Shown here: positions 34,358 through 43,689 of the stretch, in pieces
How positions within the stretch are numbered: position 1 is the stretch's first letter
How the letters are laid out: the number at the start of each line of letters is the position of its first letter
Assembly (NCBI GenBank): GCA_015179125.1
Contig: WHVA01000356.1
Coordinates: 56,524 to 120,523, forward strand
Origin: Gautieria morchelliformis
Taxonomy: Eukaryota; Basidiomycota; Agaricomycetes; Gomphales; Gomphaceae
Direction of reading: 5' to 3'
Length of the DNA stretch: 64,000 nucleotides
Notes under the pieces: generated by a model
The model's database searches: none
Seen by the model: only the letters and a program-made list of their open reading frames with translations
Told to the model about the DNA's origin: nothing
Position numbers and translations under genes: made by a program

Positions 34358-34768
34358 GTTATGTGTGAGGACATGCTATCCAACTGCACTTCTTCCCCCC
34401 ATTTCTGACTTTGGTATTGTTTCTGGTTCTGTGAGAGTGTCACCGAAGGATCAGCTGCCATATCGATATAACCACATTGTCAACATTCAGGATCCCCAAG
34501 ATCATTATTGGATCTATTTCACAATGCACAAGCTTTGAAACCTGTGGATTATGACAATAGGTGCAATCTTATAATCTCTGATGATTCAGTCAAGACTATT
34601 ACCACTTTCATGTCTAGAGTCGCTGGGAAGGCCATCCCAGAGGTCAAGAGGGAGGTCTGCATGTTCGGCTGTTCCAGGGGGGCATACATGATTCATGATA
34701 AATAATTTGCATGATGCTTTTTATTTGCCACAATGCACTTGACCTTACTGATGCGTTTGACCTACACC

Positions 34769-34796
34769 CCCACGCGAAGTGCGGGTACCCACCTAG
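34769..34796 (+). other. Helitron 3' terminus: imperfect hairpin and CTAG
   Basis: CCCACGC / GTGCGGG with GAA loop (34769-34785); one mismatch and one G-T pair weaken the stem. CTAG at 34793-34796 is followed directly by a 5' end. Confidence 0.85.
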
Positions 34797-35060
34797 TCTA
34801 ACTATGAATCGAGCACGGTGGGTTGTGGGTGCACTGCTGACAAATAATATTACAAATAATATTACATAAAATTAGGTCAGCGGAGCGAGCGGCGCAGCCG
34901 TGAGCCCCAGGCCTGACTGTTGATGCTACGCAGCAGCGTCCCAGGTCACGTGACCAGTTCACGTTCATCGTGACCATACGTGAGGGTGGTCCGTGCACGA
35001 CCCTTCGCTCGGTATAAAGAGAGCAATGCTGCAGAACCGCACTCCCCACTGGTGTCTTCC
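34797..35060 (+). promoter_or_regulatory. Helitron H4 5' terminus and promoter
   Basis: GGTGGGTTGTGGGTGC follows the start. Then come GCGAGCGGCGCAGCCGTGAG, GGTCACGTGACC (34946-34957), GTGGTCCGTGCACGAC (about 34986-35001) and TATAAA at 35013-35018. Order and spacing equal those of H2 and H3. Confidence 0.72.
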
Positions 35061-35189
35061 TGTGTTCTGGCTGTGCTGGTGGGCTTACTATTGCTTTGGC
35101 TGGGCTCTTTGGTGTCTTTGTGTGTGTCTCTGGGTGTCTCTGGGCTTCTCTGGCTGTGAATTGACTCCAGCTTCTGCTTCAATGTCCTG

Positions 35190-35530
35190 TATATTTTTTT
35201 GTTATTTTTTCGCAAATAGATATCAATAAACCTAACTTGCTAACCTCAATCACAGCCAACTGAAATATCCTGTACATTTTTTTGACTTTTTTTTGCAAAT
35301 AAATTATCCTGACTTTGCTAAAGTTAATAACAACTTCTCTTGTAATGTAGAAAAAAATTTTTTTTTTTTTTTTTTCAAAAAATAAATATAGATATCAATG
35401 AATTATCCTCACTTTGCTAAAATTAATACCAGTTTCAGCTTAAATGTACTGTACATTTTTTTGACATTTTTCCAAAGGTAGATATCAATAAATTATCCTG
35501 ACTTTGCTAAAATTAATGACAACAGCAGCT
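35190..35530 (+). repeat. AT-rich tandem repeats in H4 leader
   Basis: Counterpart of 32760-33245. Units contain GATATCAATAAA and CTGACTTTGCTAAA. Interrupted at 35531 by the Tc1-like element. Confidence 0.75.
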
Positions 35531-35532
35531 TA

Positions 35533-36083
35533 CAGCGCTTTGCATAAGTTAGGGCGCACGCTGAAAAAAACGCCCAAACGTGCGTTCTAGCAAAATAAAT
35601 ACATATCTCACCCAATACTGCCGATAACAAGAAAAGCAAATAGTAGGAAATGATGTGAATAATCAGGGCTAAAATATAAGCTATCAAGCACATGATAATT
35701 TGCAGTATTGAGAAATGTAAACTCACCAGCTTTATTCCAGCTCTGGGGATCCAGGGAGGCACAGGGATTCCCCCTCCTTTGATATGTTGTAAGTGTGAGA
35801 CACATACATGACATCCTGTCATTTGCTATGCAGCTGAATGCCCCTGTCCCTCAGGGGGGATTACTGGTAGGTCTTCCAGCTAATATGGCTTCTAGAAGTA
35901 GCCAATCACCTCCTCTTAGTCTGTTTTTATATATATAATACTTTTATAATATATATGTACAATTATACACTATTTTCTGGTCAATAGGTAATTAGGAACC
36001 CTCAGTCTATGCTTGGGGATGAAGACGGCCCCTCCTTACTAATCAACACGTGCCTGACAATCATGCACGTGACTCGTCCTTTC
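35533..36083 (+). repeat. Left terminal inverted repeat of the Tc1-like transposon
   Basis: About 550 bp, matching 39155-39708 in inverse orientation with few differences. Confidence 0.9.
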
Positions 36084-36107
36084 TTTGACTGCCACGACAT
36101 TGCCACC

Positions 36108-36515
36108 ATGAATGAGGATGTCAATGTCGATGTAGCCCTGACTGCTGCTACAAAGGTCACTCTCCGATTACCCAAAGCTATACCCAACACTATACCTGAT
36201 GATGATGACACCACTCCTGCAGAGGTGTCACCTCCACCATCTCCTACCAATCTTGCACCCCCACCTGCAAAACGAGGTCGAGGAAGGCCACGTGGATCAG
36301 GAAAGGTACACACCATAATCCCTACCCTACCTAGGAAAAGCAGGACAGCAGCCAAGGACTCCAGGAAAGTGGTGAATGTGGATGAAGATGCCGATGTTGA
36401 TCCTAAGGATAATCTCTCAGACTGTACATCCTCCCTGCATCCCTTGCATGCCATTCACTCACTTCTAGACAGCTATCATTCTTCTTATACCACAGTGCCT
36501 AATGGAGAATGCTAG
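36108..36515 (+). CDS. AT-hook protein, first exon of a transposon passenger gene
   Basis: Starts in GCCACCATGA, a textbook eukaryotic start context, just inside the left inverted repeat. About 135 codons. An acidic and proline-rich stretch (DDDDTTPAEVSPPPSPTN) is followed by an AT-hook, KRGRGRPRGSGK, at residues 55-66, which binds AT-rich minor grooves. Then comes a basic segment (PRKSRTAAKDSRKVVNVD). The frame stops at 36515, but the GTAAGC at about 36513 is a good splice donor. A second open frame (36502-36804, SKRRSVLKSATFQEVTQLVH) may carry on, so the 3' structure is uncertain. It could help the transposase bind DNA, but that is inference. It overlaps the end of the opposite-strand gene. 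Confidence 0.5.
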   Translation: MNEDVNVDVALTAATKVTLRLPKAIPNTIPDDDDTTPAEVSPPPSPTNLAPPPAKRGRGRPRGSGKVHTIIPTLPRKSRTAAKDSRKVVNVDEDADVDPKDNLSDCTSSLHPLHAIHSLLDSYHSSYTTVPNGEC

Positions 36516-36653
36516 TAAGCGAAGGTCGGTCCTGAAGTCTGCCACCTTTCAAGAGGTCACCCAACTTGTGCATGAGACCATGGACTGTGAGGATGCTCAG
36601 CTCAAACTGACGTTGATGTACAAAACCCGTGGCCAGACAAAGAGTTCGGCCAC

Positions 36654-37573
36654 TCATTGTCTCACAGAGTTCATGAACACCAAGCACTCTGGATATATGC
36701 TCGGTGTTCCAGCTTCGGGAGGGTCACTGGAAGGCTCAGATACGGCAGTGGGTGCAGGAACTGGGGCTGGGGCTGGTACTGCTGGAAATGGCAAGTGGCT
36801 GTAGGCATATGGCATAGGGGACATATGTTGTGGATACACAGGATACCCAGGTGGGTACCCAGGCAGAGACGGATAGAATGGCCAAGTAGTCCCAGGGGCT
36901 GGCACTGCACGCATAGGAGGCACTGGTGGGGCGATGACAATAGGGTCTGGGGGTGTGGGCTGATTCTGCTTCTTGAAAAGAACCTCGAAGGCCTCGGTGT
37001 GCGGAGGCCGGCTTAGAGTCACCATGGGTGTGTGTACTGCCTAGAAGGGAGATAAGACATTAGAATAACAAAGGCATAATTGCACTCACCAAACTACGTG
37101 CCCAAGACTTGAGCTTGGACACGCTAAGCTCATGATGGGTATCACCCTCATCCAGACATGGCTTGGTAGGCCCGCAGACAGCACAGTGTGAGCGAGCGGC
37201 CTTCAGATTCATGAAAGCTTCGGTTACAGCAGCAGTGTCAGATACTGAATGTGCAGGGCCTTCCAAATCGAGGTTGAGAGGGGGAGACTTCACCCGGCCC
37301 TGTTTGCCATTTACATTGGCAGCACCTTTGAGCTTCAGCGCCAGTGCAGTGAGATACTAAGACAGAGCACGTCAGTATTCAAACAGCATCACTGAACAAA
37401 ACACAAACCTTTTCAGTGACGATGATATTCACCTTGGGTGGCTGCCCCTTGAGCTCACCAATTTCAAGCGTATCAACCAAATTGCGCCATTCTTCCTTGT
37501 GCTGGCAGATGCTCACCCAAAGCGTAATCTCCATGCCTTTGTCTCTGCCTTTGAGGATACGGGGTTCTTTCAT
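36654..37573 (-). CDS. Proline-rich passenger protein of unknown function, three exons
   Basis: Minus-strand exons 37573-37409, 37356-37090 and 37040-36654, with introns GTTTGT...TCTTAG and GTGAGT...TTCTAG in phase 0, give about 272 codons. Exon 1 has EEWRNLVDTLEIGELKGQ. Exon 2 has a short cysteine cluster, HCAVCGPTKPCL, and KLKSWARSL. Exon 3 is proline- and tyrosine-rich (YPSLPGYPPGYPVYPQHMSP). The start could lie further up (the ATG at 37573 is one option). I do not recognise the family. It lies between the AT-hook gene and the transposase within one pair of inverted repeats, so it travels with the transposon. Confidence 0.55.
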
Positions 37574-37968
37574 ATAGATGAACTGAAGAACTTCAAGGCA
37601 GCTGATCTCACAGTTGCACCGTACAGTTTACTTCTCGGGACTGCTCAATTCGTACTTATGGTGGTGGCTAAGAAGGTAGCGAGCATCAATCGCACTTGCA
37701 AAGGTAAGGCCAGGGCTACTTAGATATCATTGTGATGCGTGTCCGTAGTCATATTGTGATGATACAATAAATACAAATGATGGGGCCATGTTTACTTCTC
37801 AGGACTGGAAGCGTGCAGAAATGACAGAAGAGCAAAGTAAGGCCACAGCCACTTAGATGTCATTATGATGCATGTACCTAGTCATATTGTGATACAACAA
37901 TTGGTGGGGACATGTTTACAACACGTAGGTAATGAAGCCATGGAACATTGGAACGTGGAATGGATAAC

Positions 37969-39145
37969 TCATATATAATGTGAGTGTGCAAACCAACCTG
38001 TTGCATCAACCATCCCAACCTGTTCAACAGCATAGTACAAGACATTGAAAGGAAGGTCTGATTCACCACTCTCCACTGCAGCTTGAAACTGAGCTGCATG
38101 CCATCGCAAAAAGGCTTTGTAAGCAGAAAAAAACTCCTCAATTGGGTTGTAGTCTGGTGAATAGGGGGGCAGGTAAATTAGCTTGATCCCCCTTGAATAC
38201 TAATCAGATACTATGATAAACCAACCAGAGATATAACTTACTTTGCATCACAAATTTCCTCAACAGCCGGCACATGATGTATTTGGCAGTTGTCCATGAC
38301 CAGGACACTGTGCTTCTCTGGAGAGGGGTTCATAACACTTGTCAGCTCCTCGATATAACGTACGAAGTTGTCGCCATCATAAGATCCTTTGATAATATCG
38401 CTATAGAGGATCCCTTCCAGTGTCAATGCTGGCAGGATAGAGTATCTAACAAAGTAGTTAGAATTGAATGTCAGAAGCAAGGAAGAAGAATGATACCTGT
38501 CCCCTCTTATGAAGTATCTGTGTACACGTGCCTGTGTTCCCTTGCGTGACCAACCCATGAGCCTGTCAGCCACTTTGAGGTTCACTCCACATTCATCTGT
38601 GAATACTAGGCGTTCTGGTGTTTCATCTGCAATCTGTAGCTGAAATGCCGTCCTTGACTCTTCACACCTTTCCAAAGCTGACTTGGAAAGCTACAAGCCA
38701 TGTCAGTTTTGATTATCTATTCAGAGTGCCTGCTTACCTTCTTTGAGGTAATTCCCAAGCGCTTCAATGACCTCCAAATAGTAGCCAGAGACACACTGAC
38801 ATACATATCACCATTGTAGTTCATCCTGTAACTCGTCCAAGTAGATCGCAGGATATTGATCCAATAGAGTAAGCAATAGCTGAAAACAGTGAGCTCATAG
38901 CACTGCAAAAGCTGTGGTATGACTTACTGTAACCTGGCTTGTTGATAACAAAGGTGCTCGCCCAACCTTCTGAGGCTCCTTGAGCACAGTGCCTATTTCA
39001 TCCCATGTTTGTAAACACGCTGTACAACCCGGACTGGCATGTCGAGGTCAATGGCGATGTCTGTATTGGACTTCTGAAGGATGGTACTCTGATAAATGAC
39101 AAGCTTTTTGACCTCCTTTGTATATCGGTGACGCTGAGGTGGCAT
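37969..39145 (-). CDS. Tc1-like (DD34E) transposase of the 4.2-kb transposon, spliced
   Basis: Starts MPPQRHRYTKEVKKLVIYQS at 39145 (an upstream ATG at 39190 lies inside the inverted repeat). The N-terminal HTH reads DIAIDLDMPVRVVQRVYK. Further exons give the second HTH-like part, then LVFTDECGVNLKVADRLMGW (first Asp), VLVMDNCQIHHVPAVEE (second Asp) and YSPDYNPIEEFFSAYKAFLR (Glu), and stop TGA at 37971-37969. Joining the donor after GATGCAAA to the acceptor TTCAAG leaves 34 residues between second Asp and Glu. Several short introns are needed (for example at 38455-38500 and 38185-38240). No nonsense codon was found in the parts I could join, so it may be functional. Related to the transposase at 31041-32245. 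Confidence 0.83.
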
Positions 39146-39154
39146 GGCGGGTTG

Positions 39155-39708
39155 GAGAAAGGACGAGTCACATGCATGATTGTCAGGCATGTGTTGATTA
39201 GTAAGGAGGGGCCGTCTTCATCCCCAAGCATAGACTGAGGGTTCCTAATTACCTATTGACCAGAAAATAGTGTATAATTGTACATATATATTATAAAAGT
39301 ATTATATATATAAAAACAGACTAAGAGGAGGTGATTGGCTACTTCTAGAAGGCATATTAGCTGGAAGACTTACCAGTAATCCCCCCTGAGAGACAGGGGC
39401 ATTCAGCTGCATAGCAAATGACAGGATGTCATGTATGTATCTCACACTTACAACATATCAAAGGAGGGGGAATCCCTGTGCCCTCCCTGGATCCCCAGAG
39501 CTGGAATAAAGCTGGTGAGTTTACATTTCTCAATACTGCAAATTATCATGTGCTTGATAGCTTATATTTTAGCCCTGATTATTCACATCATTTCCTACTA
39601 TTTGCTTTTCTTGTTATCGGCAGTATTGGGTGAGATATGTATTTATTTTGCTAGAACGCACGTTTGGGCGTTTTTTTCAGCATGTGCCCTAACTTATGCA
39701 AAGCGCTG
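39155..39708 (-). repeat. Right terminal inverted repeat of the Tc1-like transposon
   Basis: Inverse copy of 35533-36083. Confidence 0.9.
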
Positions 39709-39764
39709 TAAATGTGGGTTCTTTTGCTATTTTATAATGTCACAAAATAGATACTGATACATGT

Positions 39765-40250
39765 CCCTGATATGTGTGAGGACATGTTACATGTGGGGAC
39801 ATGTTATGTGTGAGGACACGCTACCTGTGGGGACACGTTACGTGTGGGGACATGCAGGACATGCTACCTGTGAGGACACGTTACGTGTGAGGACACGCTA
39901 CCTGTGGTGACACATTACCTGTGAGGACACGTTACCTGTGAGGACACGTTACATGTGGGGACACATTACGTGTGGGGACACGCTACCTGTGAGGACACGT
40001 TATGTGTGGGGACACGTTACATGTGAGGACACTTTATGTGTGGGGACACACTACCTGTGAGGACACACTACCTGTGGGGACACATTACTTGTGGGGACAC
40101 GCTACCTGTGAGGACACATTACGTGTGGGCACACGCTACGGTTACATGTGGGACATGTTATGTGTGGGGACATGCTACCTGTGAGGACACGCTACCTGTG
40201 GGGACACGTTACATGTGGGGACATGTTATGTGTGAGGACATGCTATCCAA
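39765..40250 (+). repeat. 17-bp minisatellite of H4
   Basis: Same unit as 33265-33878, about 28 copies. After it, 40250-40680 matches 34375-34793 closely. Confidence 0.88.
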
Positions 40251-40656
40251 CTGCACTTTGGGTCTTCCCTCATTTCTGATTTTGGTATTGTTTCTGGTTC
40301 TGTGAGAGTGTCACCGGAGGATCAGCTGGCATATCCATATAACCACATTGTCAAAATTCAGGATCCCCAAGATCATTATTGGATCTATTTCACAATGCAC
40401 AAGCTTTGAAACCTGTGGATTATGACAATAGGCGCAATCTTATAATCTCTGATGATTCAGTCAAGACCATTACCACTTTCATGTCTAGAGTCGCTGGGAA
40501 GGCCATCCCAGAGGTCAAGAGGGAGGTCTGCATGTTTGGCTGTTCCAGGGGGCATACATGATTCATGATAAATAATTTGCATGATGCTTTTTATTTGCCA
40601 CAATGCACTTGACCTTACTGATGCGTTTGACCTTACTGAGGTGTTTGACCTACACC

Positions 40657-40684
40657 CCCGCGCTTCACGCGGGTACCCACCTAG
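40657..40684 (+). other. Helitron H4 3' terminus: hairpin and CTAG
   Basis: Stem CCCGCG / CGCGGG with CTTCA loop (40657-40673), then CTAG at 40681-40684. Confidence 0.87.
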
Positions 40685-42037
40685 TCTATAGTATAAAGTT
40701 ACTGGGGGGCAGTTGTGGAGGTTTTACATAATAATTTTATCTAATTTTCTGAGTTTGAACGCGAGCGGCGCAGCCGCGAGCAACCAAGCAGTGTGTTACG
40801 TATCGAGATTTCCACTAAGTCGGAACTGGAAAGGACAGCGGCTTCAACTTATAGGTTGCACCCCCAATGAACTATCGTCCTAGGTATTTCGGAAATGAGC
40901 CGGAAGTCGGAAAGTACTGGACCAGAGGTTTGGTCGGAACTTGAGTCGGAACTGAGGCGGAAGGCGGAAGATGGAAGGCTGAGAGAGAGACTGAGATCTT
41001 GCTAGACTCGCTGTGCTAAGAACAGGAGATGGAGCGAAGGAAATCAAGTATCGAAGGTGATTATCTGATTGCAGAATTACAGACATACATGAGGGGGTTT
41101 TTATACAAAGCGCAGAGCAACAAGTAATGGTATTGTACTAAGCAAATTCCGGAGGCAGCGGAAGTCGAGTACAATGTGTGGGAACTAACCTATTGGGAAC
41201 AATGGGACTACAAGGGGGGTTCAGGGTAAGGTAGAACAATGGCAAAGAACAAGGGGTCGGGAAAACATATCTGACAACGAACTACAAGGGTGACCGGATA
41301 TATGGTTTTGATGGATGGCGAGGTGGGTCCGGTGGGTCCGAGTAATAGCGTCGAAAGAACAAGGGAAATGTACAAGGGGCGGAATGTCGGAACTATTGGA
41401 GGGGCGGAACGTTGTGCGGAACTATTGGAGGGGCGGAAGGAGTGGCGGAACTGAGGGTCGGAAGTCGGAAATGAACGGTCGTAACACAGTGTTCCTGGTC
41501 ACGTGACCAGTTCGCGTCCAACGCTACTGTGCATGCACCCAATCCTCCTGTTGGTATTTCCTCTGCCTCAACTGCTGGCAACCTCTGGCTCTCCTGCCCA
41601 CTGTCTCTGTGCCTGCTGGATCTGTCTGTCTGCTGCTGGATCTGTTCCGCTGCTGGATCTCTGTGTCTGCTACTGGATCTCTCTGTCTGCATCAGGAACG
41701 GCTGATTCCGGCTTGTAATTCGGCCATATTTATGCAGTGCCATGGGTGCTACTAGTAGACTACATCAACTACGTAGCTGACTCTGGGTTCCACATAGCGC
41801 CACAGATTGTTATGTGGCGCTGCTGCCCGCACTAGGTAGACCTACAGCTTCCTACCTTTCTATACCTCCCATACGGCAGTGGCAACACCCCTGCTAAGCA
41901 ATATTGGCAAGGTATGTCAGGTGCAAATTACTTGGATAAGGTCAAGGAGTGTAGGTTGATACCACGTAGACATCCAGCGATAAGTACTACATTCTTTTTA
42001 CTCTGGACTCAACTAGTAACTGACGGAAAATGCCTTA
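40685..42037 (+). mobile_element. 5' part of an H5-type Helitron holding a solo LTR
   Basis: Starts TCTATAGTATAAAG directly after the H4 CTAG. It matches 42038 on through the GC palindrome, CACGTGACC and the CTGTCTCTGTGCCTGCTGGA leader. It is interrupted by the LTR at 40794-41486. No hairpin or CTAG terminus was found. It ends in a ~45-bp block (TTTTTACTCTG...CCTTA) shared with 45965-46009. Confidence 0.6.
40789..41491 (+). repeat. Solo LTR, family B
   Basis: 40794-41486 (693 bp), TGTTACG...CGTAACA, flanked by CAGTG at 40789-40793 and 41487-41491. Rich in CGGAA. The orientation of the parent element is unknown. Confidence 0.9.
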
Positions 42038-42499
42038 TCAATAGTGTAAAGTTCTAGGGGGGGCGGTTGTGGGCCTCACTATAAAACAGCACGCGCTGCT
42101 GACATGATACTGACATAATCCTGACTAAGACGCAAACAAACCACGCAACTTTCTACTGTGGCGGAGTTTGAATGCGAGCAGCGCAGCCGCGAGCGACCAA
42201 ACAGCGCTCCTGGTCACGTGGCCGGTTCGCGTCCAACATTGCTGCGCACGCGCACCCACCTTCCCTCGACCCTCCTGCTGCCATTTCTTCTGGTCCAACT
42301 GGCAACCTCTGGCTCTCCTGCCCACTGTCTCTGTGCCTGCTGGATCTGTCTGTCTGCTGCTGGCTCTCTGTCTATGCTGCTGGCTCTCTGTCTGTTGCTG
42401 GCTCTCTCTCTGTCTGGCTCTCTCTGTGTCTGCTACTAGCTTTCTCTGTGTGTGGCTCTTTCTGTGTCTCTTACTGGGGCTCTCTGTCTCTCTACAGTC

Positions 42500-43330
42500 C
42501 CCTCAGGTAAATATTGTTAATATTTTCGCTTTTTTATCCTCTTTTAACTTCTTTTCAGCCTAGGCTGCTCCTCTCATTGCCTCCCACCTTTCTTGATGGT
42601 CATTACTGGCTCTGGTGTGTTTTTTCCTATCATATCTATCATTTCCTCCAATAATTTTCCCTTTTTTATCCTCTTTTTGTCTTCTTTTCAGCCCTCTCTC
42701 TCAATGCCTCCCACCTTGCCTGTCTGATATTGCTGCATCTGGTATGTGTCTTGCTATCATGGTTTGATATTTATTAGAATCAGCTTCTCTCCATGGTAAA
42801 TGTTGCTATTTCTTGCTGTAATTTCGCTTTTTTAATCTCTGTTTGAATCCTTTTCAGCCTATGTTGCTCCTCCCATTGCCTCCCACCTTTCTTGATGGTC
42901 ATTACTGGCTCTGGTGTGTTTGTTCCTATCATATCTGTCATTTCTTCCAATAATTTTCGCTTTTTTATTCTCTTTTTGCCATCTTTTCAGCCCAGGTTCC
43001 TCCTCTCAGTGTTTCCCACCTTTCCTGTCTGCCATTGCTGCATCTGGTGTGTGTCATGCTATCATATTTGTGTTGTTTTGACATTTATTAGGATCAGCTT
43101 CTCTCCATGGTATTTCTTCTAACATTTTCGCTTTTTTAACCACTTTTTGACTGCTTTTCAGCCTGGCCTGCTCCTCTTATTGCCTCCCACCTTTCTTGAT
43201 CATCATCATAGCCTGTGGTGTGTTTTTTTCTGACATTTCTTGCAATAAGTTTTTGCTTTTTTATCCCCTTTTTTTTTTTTTTTTTTTTTTTTTTTCTAGC
43301 CCAGGTTCAGGGCTCCCACCATTCCTGTGT
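42500..43330 (+). repeat. Array of six exon-like units
   Basis: A CAG/GTAAAT donor at about 42505 is followed by six units at intervals of 130-170 bp. Each begins TTTTCAGCC (once CTAGCCC) and contains TGCCTCCCACCTT. Most end in CTG/GTGTGT, so each ~58-nt block looks like a small exon with acceptor and donor. Two unit types alternate. Confidence 0.7.
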
Positions 43331-43614
43331 GTAGTATGTTTCTTGCTCTCATATCTCCTTCTTTTTCGATATTTATTAGGATCAGTGTCTCTTTTTTTTT
43401 AATAGTTATTTATTTATTTTTATATGCATATATATACTGTATATTTGTCAAAATAGATATCAAAAAATTTCCTTGACTTTGCTAAAAATTAATGACAACA
43501 GCCTCTGCTTGCAAAATATAAGTCTATTTCTCTATTATCCATTGCAAACCCTCTGACATTTATTTATTTTCTCTGCCCCTACAATAAGTTCACTTTTAGG
43601 CTCTTAGGGTTATG

Positions 43615-43689
43615 CTACATATGGGGACATACTACAAACAAGGGACATGCTCTGCACACTATACTTGGGGGACATGCTATGCGCAAGGG
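43615..43689 (+). repeat. Left part of the H5 minisatellite
   Basis: Loose copies of GGGACATRCTA units. They continue at 44998-45185 beyond the inserted LTR pair. Confidence 0.6.

Larger units (their letters stand above)
19303..34796 (+). mobile_element. Helitron H3, 15.5 kb, with captured gene chimera and nested elements (inferred unit)
   Basis: The 5' terminus at 19303 follows the H2 CTAG directly. The next family 3' end is the CTAG at 34793-34796. The content is promoter and leader (19303-20360), gene fragments (20724-30800, split by a gypsy element), a Tc1-like transposon (about 31000-32400) and a tail (about 32635-34796) matching H4. Because the tail resembles the leader-to-end part of H4, it may belong to a separate 5'-truncated copy rather than to the 19303 start. 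Confidence 0.5.
32635..34796 (+). mobile_element. Leader-to-3'-end part of an H4-type Helitron (tail of H3 or a truncated copy)
   Basis: It starts with the leader TTCCTGTGTTCTGGCTGT and follows H4 (35058 on) through the AT-rich tandem repeats, the 17-bp minisatellite, a conserved 400-bp segment and the 3' hairpin. It lacks the Tc1 element present in H4 and so shows the empty site (33188-33206). It holds a solo LTR of its own. Confidence 0.75.
35531..39710. mobile_element. Tc1-like transposon with ~550-bp inverted repeats and passenger genes
   Basis: The element 35533-39708 (4176 bp) is flanked by TA (35531-35532, 39709-39710). Ends are CAGCGCTTTGCATAAGTTAG and its complement. The inverted repeats extend inward to about 36083 and 39155. 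The related Helitron tail at 33188-33206 has the uninterrupted sequence GCTTAAATG, which proves the borders. Inside lie a transposase gene (-), a proline-rich gene (-) and an AT-hook protein gene (+). Ordinary Tc1/mariner elements are 1-2 kb with one gene and shorter repeats. Confidence 0.9.
34797..40684 (+). mobile_element. Helitron H4, 5.9 kb, non-autonomous, both ends present
   Basis: It starts TCTAACTATGAATCGAGC at 34797 and ends CTAG at 40684. Without the 4.2-kb Tc1-like element inserted at 35533-39708 it is about 1.7 kb: promoter, leader, AT-rich tandem repeats, minisatellite, a 400-bp conserved segment and terminal hairpin. It has no Rep or helicase sequence of its own. Confidence 0.82.

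Noticed and set aside
35431-35822. Frame encoding ILALIIHIISYYLLFLLSAV, suggesting a membrane protein, present at both ends of the Tc1 element
   Set aside because: It lies within the inverted repeats (also at 39431-39757 on the other strand) in AT-rich DNA. No start context or conserved domain.
39765-40305. Similar repeat-protein frames in H4
   Set aside because: Minisatellite shadow, as above.
42158-42563. Leucine- and cysteine-rich hydrophobic frames in the Helitron leaders (also 4308-4598, 20139-20324, 32568-32828, 41503-41718)
   Set aside because: They translate CTGTCTGCTG-type pyrimidine repeats of the leader, in several frames at once, and are not conserved as protein between copies.
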